Assembly (NCBI RefSeq): GCF_008042145.1
Contig: NZ_RDBH01000116.1
Location: 922-42,556 of the forward strand
Reading direction: 5' to 3'
Origin: Streptomyces sp. adm13(2018)
Lineage (GTDB): Bacteria; Actinomycetota; Actinomycetes; Streptomycetales; Streptomycetaceae
DNA length: 41,635 bases
Shown: positions 37,228 through 41,635 of the stretch, piece by piece
How the letters are laid out: every line of letters begins with the position of its first letter
Numbering within the stretch: position 1 is the first letter of the stretch
Position numbers and translations under genes: made by a program
Notes under the pieces: generated by a model
The model's database searches: none
Seen by the model: only the letters and a program-made list of their open reading frames with translations
What the model was told of the DNA's origin: nothing

Positions 37228-38607
37228 ATGCACGCCACCGCACGAGCGGCCCTGCGGTCGGTCGTCGGACCCGGTCACTTCCGGGAGACGGACGGCGAAC
37301 TCGTCCCCTACAGCAGGGACGCGACCCCGCTGTTCCACGCCCGGCCCGACGCCGTCGTCTTCCCGGCCGACACCGCCGAGGTCGCCGCCGTCCTCGACAT
37401 CGCCACCCGCTACGCCGTCCCCGTGATCCCACGCGGCGCCGGCTCCAACCTGTGCGCCGCCACCGTCGCCTCCCGAGGAGGCGTCGTCCTGGTCCTGACC
37501 CGTCTCAACCAGATCCTCGAGATCGCTCCGGCCGAACTCCTGGCCCGGGTCCAGCCCGGCGTCACCAGCGCGACCCTGGCCGAAGCAGCCTCCCGCGACG
37601 GCCTCTTGTGGGCCCCCGACCCCGGCAGCCGCACGGTGGCCACCATCGGCGGCACGATCGCCACCAACGCCGGCGGCCTGCGCGGCCTCAAGTACGGCGT
37701 CACCCGCGACTACGTCCTCGGTCTGGAGGCGGTCCTGCCCACGGGAGAGGTGATCCGCACCGGAGGCCGCCTCCACAAGGACGTCGCCGGGTACGACCTC
37801 ACCCGGCTCCTCACCGGCTCCGAAGGCACCCTCGCCGTCATCACCGAAGCCACCCTCGCCCTGAGGACCGCCCCTGCGACTGCCGGTACGGGAGTCGCCT
37901 ACTTCCCCGATCTGGCAGCCGCGGGCCGGGCCGTCACCGCGATCATCGCCGCCGGGATCCTCCCCGCCACCCTCGAATTCCTCGACCGTGCCTGCGTCCA
38001 GGCAGTTGAGGACTTCGCCCGACTCGGGCTGCGCACCGACGCGGGCGCACTGCTTCTCTTCGGCGACGACGGCACAAGCGACACGGTCGCCCGCGCCCTG
38101 GGGCGCATGAGTGACGTCTGCACGGCCCACGAAGCCCTCGACGTCACGACCGCGGCCGAAGTAGCCCAGGCCGAGGCCCTCCTCGCCGCTCGGCGATGCG
38201 CACTTCCCGCCCTCTCCCGGCTGGGTGAGCTGACCATCCTGGAGGACGCCACCGTGCCCCGGCCCCGCATCGCGGAGATGGTCGACCGCATCGACGCCAT
38301 CGGAGCCCGACACGGCGTCACGATCGCCACCTTCGGCCACGCCGGCGACGGCAACCTCCACCCCACCTGTGTGGTGAAGTCCCAGGACGACACGGATGCC
38401 GTCGCCCGCGCGGAGAGCGCCTTCGCCGACATCTTCGCCGCCGCGATCGACCTGGGCGGCACCATCACCGGCGAACACGGCGTCGGCGCGGCCAAACTCC
38501 CCTACCTGACCACGCAGCTGGGCGCCGACCAGATCGCCCTCCTGCGCCGGCTGAAGACGGCCTTCGACCCGGCCGGCATCCTCAACCCCGGAAAGCTGGG
38601 TTCATGA
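37228..38607 (+). CDS. FAD-linked oxidase, glycolate/lactate oxidase subunit GlcD-like
   Basis: The product is 459 residues from ATG 37228, with GAGGAG upstream. The PCMH-type FAD domain is clear: VIPRGAGSNLC (around residues 66-76), WAPDPGSRTVATIGGTIATN (around 128-150), HKDVAGYDLTRLLTGSEGTL (around 183-203). The C-terminal cap carries FGHAGDGNLHPT and GTITGEHGVGAAKL, the substrate and metal His sites of the D-2-hydroxyacid oxidase group. It should oxidise a 2-hydroxy acid such as glycolate or D-lactate to the 2-oxo acid. Electrons would pass to the Fe-S partner, whose gene overlaps it by 4 nt. Confidence 0.93.
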   Translation: MHATARAALRSVVGPGHFRETDGELVPYSRDATPLFHARPDAVVFPADTAEVAAVLDIATRYAVPVIPRGAGSNLCAATVASRGGVVLVLTRLNQILEIAPAELLARVQPGVTSATLAEAASRDGLLWAPDPGSRTVATIGGTIATNAGGLRGLKYGVTRDYVLGLEAVLPTGEVIRTGGRLHKDVAGYDLTRLLTGSEGTLAVITEATLALRTAPATAGTGVAYFPDLAAAGRAVTAIIAAGILPATLEFLDRACVQAVEDFARLGLRTDAGALLLFGDDGTSDTVARALGRMSDVCTAHEALDVTTAAEVAQAEALLAARRCALPALSRLGELTILEDATVPRPRIAEMVDRIDAIGARHGVTIATFGHAGDGNLHPTCVVKSQDDTDAVARAESAFADIFAAAIDLGGTITGEHGVGAAKLPYLTTQLGADQIALLRRLKTAFDPAGILNPGKLGS

Positions 38608-39725
38608 CCGACCGCACAGGCGCCCCCCTGCCGAAGCCCGTCTTCGACCCCGACCTCCTCTCCCGCTGTATCTCCTGCGGCTTCTGCCTCCCCGCCTGTC
38701 CCACCTACGCCGAGACCGGTGACGAGGCCTCCTCTCCCCGAGGCCGGATCAACCTGATGCGCGCCCTGCAGACCGGCGATCTCGCACCCGACGACCCCAC
38801 GCTGAAGGAACAGTCCTCGCAGTGCCTGGGCTGCCGCGCCTGCGAACCGGTCTGCCCGGCCGGCGTCGAGTACGGGCAGCTGCTGGAGCAGTGGCGCGAC
38901 CACCAGTGGCGCGGACGCCGGATGCCCGTTCTCGCCCGTGCCCTCATGCTGGCCGCCGGCCGGCGGGTCCTCTTCCGCTTGCTGGGACGACTGCGGGGCA
39001 CCCCGCCCGCGACCGTCGCCGAGACCCCGGCCGCCGGGTCCGGCGGGACCTCCCTCATGCTCGGGTGCTTCGAGCGCGTCCTCTTCCCGCGCGTCGGCCG
39101 CGCGGCTCTCGCCCTCGTCCCCGGGCTGACCGCCCCCACCGGCCAGGGCTGCTGCGGCGCGCTGCACGCCCACAACGGCGACACCGCCACCGGTGAGCGC
39201 CTCGCGCACCGGATGGGCGAGGACCTTCCCGGCACCATCGTCACCACCTCCGGCGGCTGCGCCGCCCACCTCGCCTCGGTCCTCGGCAGGGACCGCGTCC
39301 GCGAGCTCTCCGAGCACCTGGCCAACGGCTCCGCGTACCGCCCCCTCGGCGAACTCCGGGTCGACGGCCGCCGGGCCCGTGTCGCGCTCCAGGACTCCTG
39401 CCACCTGCGCAACGGCCTCGGAGTGTGGACCGCCCCGCGTGATCTGCTCGCCGGAATCGCCGACTACGTCGAACTCCCCTCGGCCGGCACCTGCTGCGGT
39501 GCCGCCGGCACGTACTCCCTGCTGCGACCCCGTGAATCGCGCCGCATCCTCACCGCCGAGATCGACGAGATCGAGGCCGCCGGCGTCGACTTCGTCGCCG
39601 CGGTCAATCCGGGGTGTCTGCGCCAGCTCCGCACCGGCCTGCGCCGCAGACGCTCACGGATCAAGGCCGTGCACCTGGCCGAACTCCTGCTCATGGCAGG
39701 AGACAAGAGCCTTCCGAGCGCCTAG
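38604..39725 (+). CDS. Fe-S electron-transfer subunit, GlcF-like (CCG domain)
   Basis: The product is 373 residues from ATG 38604, overlapping the GlcD-like stop. Two [4Fe-4S] ferredoxin motifs are visible: Cys22, 25, 28 and 32 (CISCGFCLPACP) and Cys74, 77, 80 and 84 (CLGCRACEPVCP). Two CCG domains follow (QGCCGALHAHNG and SGGCAAHL; DSCHLRNGLG and GTCCGAAGTYS), typical of GlcF/HdrB-type proteins. Together with the upstream FAD subunit it should pass electrons from a 2-hydroxy acid to the quinone pool. A separate GlcE-like subunit was not found in the window. Confidence 0.93.
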   Translation: MTDRTGAPLPKPVFDPDLLSRCISCGFCLPACPTYAETGDEASSPRGRINLMRALQTGDLAPDDPTLKEQSSQCLGCRACEPVCPAGVEYGQLLEQWRDHQWRGRRMPVLARALMLAAGRRVLFRLLGRLRGTPPATVAETPAAGSGGTSLMLGCFERVLFPRVGRAALALVPGLTAPTGQGCCGALHAHNGDTATGERLAHRMGEDLPGTIVTTSGGCAAHLASVLGRDRVRELSEHLANGSAYRPLGELRVDGRRARVALQDSCHLRNGLGVWTAPRDLLAGIADYVELPSAGTCCGAAGTYSLLRPRESRRILTAEIDEIEAAGVDFVAAVNPGCLRQLRTGLRRRRSRIKAVHLAELLLMAGDKSLPSA

Positions 39726-39788
39726 GGGCGTCCACCGATCCGCCCGGGAAACCGACTCCAGCCCTCCGTGACACAACTGAGAGAAGAC

Positions 39789-41225
39789 ATGCCCTCCCGC
39801 TCCCCGCTCGACCTGCCCATCAAAGCCGCCCGCGCCGCCGCTCCCACTCTCGCCGCACTCACCCCGTCCGAGGTCGGCTCACTCCTCCGAGACCTCGCCG
39901 ACGTGATCCGCGAGCACACCGACGAACTGGTCGCCCTCGCGGAGGAGGAGACCCGCCTCGGCGACGTCAGGCTGCGGAGCGAGGTACTGCGTACCCGCGT
40001 ACAACTGGAGATGTTCGCCGAGATCGCCGAAGAGGGCGCCCACCTCGATGTCATGATCGACCGGGCGGACGACACGGCCGTCCCCGCCCCGCGACCGGAC
40101 GTACGCCGCATGCTCGTCCCGCTCGGCCCGGTCGCCGTCTTCACCGCTTCCAACTTCCCCTTCGCCTTCTCGGTCCTCGGCGGTGACACCGCCAGCGCGC
40201 TCGCCGCCGGCTGCCCGGTCGTCGTCAAGGCCCACGAGGGCCACCCCCGTCTCAGCGACCGGATCGCCGCCCTCGCGGCCGAAGTCCTGCCACCGGGGGC
40301 GCTTTCCGTCGTCCACGGCCGCGAGGCGGGCCGCGCCCTCGTCACCGACCCCGCCGTCCAGGCGGTGGGCTTCACCGGCTCCACCACCGGCGGCCGTACG
40401 CTCTTCGACCTCGCCTCCGCCCGCCCCGACCCGATCCCGTTCTACGGAGAACTGGGCTCGCTCAACCCGGTGGTGGTCACTCCCCACGCGCTCGCCGCAC
40501 GCGGCCCCGTCCTCGTGAGCGAGTACATCGCGTCCGTCACCCGCAGCCAGGGCCAGCTGTGCACCAAGCCGGGCCTGCTCTTCCTGCCCGAACGGCACGA
40601 CCTGGACGAACCTCTCCGCTTGGCCATCACCCAGACCTCTCCCGCGCCGATGCTGGGATCCTGGATCGCCGAGGCCTACCGCACGACCCTCGACGAGCTG
40701 GCCACCCACCCCGCCGTCCGGCGGATCGCGACCGCACCGACCGGCCCCCACCACGCCGACCGGCCGGCCGACGGCCCCTCGGCGGAGCTCCTCACCGTCA
40801 CGGCCCGCGACCTGCGCGCCCATCCCGAACTCCTCCGGGAATGCTTCGGCCCGGCATCGACCGTCGTCACCTATGCCTCCACCGAGGATCTGCTCACCAC
40901 CCTCCGTGAGCTCCCGGGCAGCCTCACGGCCACGGTGCACGGCCAGGAGGAAGCGGACGAGGAACTGTCCCGCGAGATCTGGTCCGCCCTGCGGGCAGGC
41001 CGCCTGATCTGGAACGACTGGCCGACGGGAGTGGCGGTCACCCGCGCCATGCACCACGGCGGCCCCTGGCCTGCCACGACCAACCCGCTGCACACCAGCG
41101 TGGGCGGCACAGCCGTCGCCCGGTGGCTGCGCCCGGTCGCCTACCAGAACACGCCCGAGGCGTTGCTGCCGTACCCGTTGCGGACCGCCAACCCATGGCA
41201 GGTACCGCAGCGCACAGGGGCGTGA
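39789..41225 (+). CDS. Aldehyde dehydrogenase, 2,5-dioxovalerate (KGSA) dehydrogenase-like
   Basis: The product is 478 residues from ATG 39789, with GAGAGAAG about 3 nt upstream; GTG 39768 is a possible longer start. The ALDH fold shows the cofactor site (ASNFPFAFSVLGGDTASALA), catalytic Glu221 in FYGELGSLNP and nucleophile Cys258 in SQGQLCTKPGLL. These are signatures of the 2,5-dioxovalerate / alpha-ketoglutarate semialdehyde group, which favours NADP and acts late in sugar-acid pathways. It could oxidise alpha-ketoglutarate semialdehyde (Weimberg type) or a short aldehyde such as glycolaldehyde. Its last 14 codons belong to the first copy of the 226-bp repeat. No terminator is seen before the window ends. 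Confidence 0.93.
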   Translation: MPSRSPLDLPIKAARAAAPTLAALTPSEVGSLLRDLADVIREHTDELVALAEEETRLGDVRLRSEVLRTRVQLEMFAEIAEEGAHLDVMIDRADDTAVPAPRPDVRRMLVPLGPVAVFTASNFPFAFSVLGGDTASALAAGCPVVVKAHEGHPRLSDRIAALAAEVLPPGALSVVHGREAGRALVTDPAVQAVGFTGSTTGGRTLFDLASARPDPIPFYGELGSLNPVVVTPHALAARGPVLVSEYIASVTRSQGQLCTKPGLLFLPERHDLDEPLRLAITQTSPAPMLGSWIAEAYRTTLDELATHPAVRRIATAPTGPHHADRPADGPSAELLTVTARDLRAHPELLRECFGPASTVVTYASTEDLLTTLRELPGSLTATVHGQEEADEELSREIWSALRAGRLIWNDWPTGVAVTRAMHHGGPWPATTNPLHTSVGGTAVARWLRPVAYQNTPEALLPYPLRTANPWQVPQRTGA

Positions 41226-41635
41226 CAAGGCGGACCTCTCCTCACGGTCCACCGAACATGAAAGGTCTCGGAACCGAAGCGGAGAAGCACCTCGGTCGCT
41301 GCCGGGTCTGTGTTGAGCGGGGCCGGGTCGGTTCTAGGTAGCGCTAGCGTGTAGAAGGCCTGGTTGGTATTTGTCCTGGTCAGGGCTGTTTGCGCTGGTG
41401 GGGTGGGGGACCGCCAACCCATGGCAGGTACCGCAGCGCACAGGGGCGTGACAAGGCGGACCTCTCCTCACGGTCCACCGAACATGAAAGGTCTCGGAAC
41501 CGAAGCGGAGAAGCACCTCGGTCGCTGCCGGGTCTGTGTTGAGCGGGGCCGGGTCGGTTCTAGGTAGCGCTAGCGTGTAGAAGGCCTGGTTGGTATTTGT
41601 CCTGGTCAGGGCTGTTTGCGCTGGTGGGGTGGGGG
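41182..41635. repeat. Two perfect tandem copies of a 226-bp unit at the window end
   Basis: The sequence 41182-41409 is identical to 41408-41635, a period of 226 bp. The first copy begins inside the aldehyde dehydrogenase gene (last 14 codons and stop) and runs through the 3' flank; the second repeats all of it. Between the copies lies a G-rich run. A TAGCGCTA palindrome sits at 41339-41346 and recurs 226 bp later. The 410 bp after the gene hold no other gene; short frames there are only the repeated gene tail. The window ends within 2 bp of a complete second copy. Confidence 0.95.

Noticed and set aside
34205..37432. Very long open frame of 1075 codons on the minus strand
   Set aside because: It lies opposite four well-supported plus-strand genes with clear domains; its Gly/Ala/Arg/Val-rich product has no domain and is a GC-driven shadow.
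41123..41567. Two small plus-strand frames with the same C-terminal sequence at the window end
   Set aside because: They are out-of-frame readings of the 226-bp repeat and of the aldehyde dehydrogenase tail, not independent genes.

Overview
The window is high-GC DNA of actinobacterial type. It has strong G/C third-position bias, GTG and TTG starts, GGAGG-like ribosome binding sites and many GTGA/ATGA gene overlaps. It also carries a complete aromatic polyketide spore-pigment locus of whiE type, so a Streptomyces or close relative is by far the most likely source. No rRNA, tRNA or CRISPR array was seen.

Left part (1-2318): the 5' part of a secreted, His-rich protein that resembles the N-terminal region of Streptomyces lysyl-oxidase-like proteins, then a small secreted, membrane-anchored protein, both on the minus strand. 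Spore-pigment locus (2319-10659): a divergent FAD hydroxylase (ORFVIII type), then SchA/CurD-domain protein, cupin, KS-alpha, KS-beta, ACP, aromatase/cyclase and TcmI-type cyclase in the classical whiE order. A 22-bp terminator hairpin separates these from a convergent O-methyltransferase gene. Together they would build, fold, cyclise and oxidise a type II polyketide, with a possible methylation step.

Middle (10715-24566): a patchwork of a secreted beta-helix protein, a 5'-truncated SulP transporter, an SDS-type alkylsulfatase, a three-gene operon (two DUF1254/DUF1214 proteins plus a GAP/Sap-family membrane protein) with a 25-bp dyad upstream, a decayed IS5-like transposase, a lower-GC three-gene cassette ending in an HTTM-like membrane protein, about 0.9 kb with no supportable gene, a TetR regulator, and a sortase-anchored (LAETG) beta-helix surface protein.

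Right part (24896-41225): a long, tightly packed plus-strand catabolic cluster. In order it encodes a GntR/FCD regulator with a near-perfect 24-bp palindrome at its start, an unknown TIM-barrel-like protein, a Dpp/Opp-type ABC importer (two permeases, TAT lipoprotein, fused double ATPase), an enolase-superfamily enzyme lacking the usual catalytic lysines, an SDR dehydrogenase, an RraA/HMG-aldolase-like protein, a secreted clan-A glycoside hydrolase, a GlcD-like FAD oxidase, a GlcF-like Fe-S protein, and a dioxovalerate-type aldehyde dehydrogenase. My inference is an extracellular glycoside or sugar-acid utilisation operon: hydrolysis outside, import, oxidation and dehydration, aldol cleavage, and oxidation of a short aldehyde through glycolate-like intermediates. 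This is the most promising candidate for an undescribed system. The window ends in two perfect tandem copies of a 226-bp unit that includes the 3' end of the aldehyde dehydrogenase gene.
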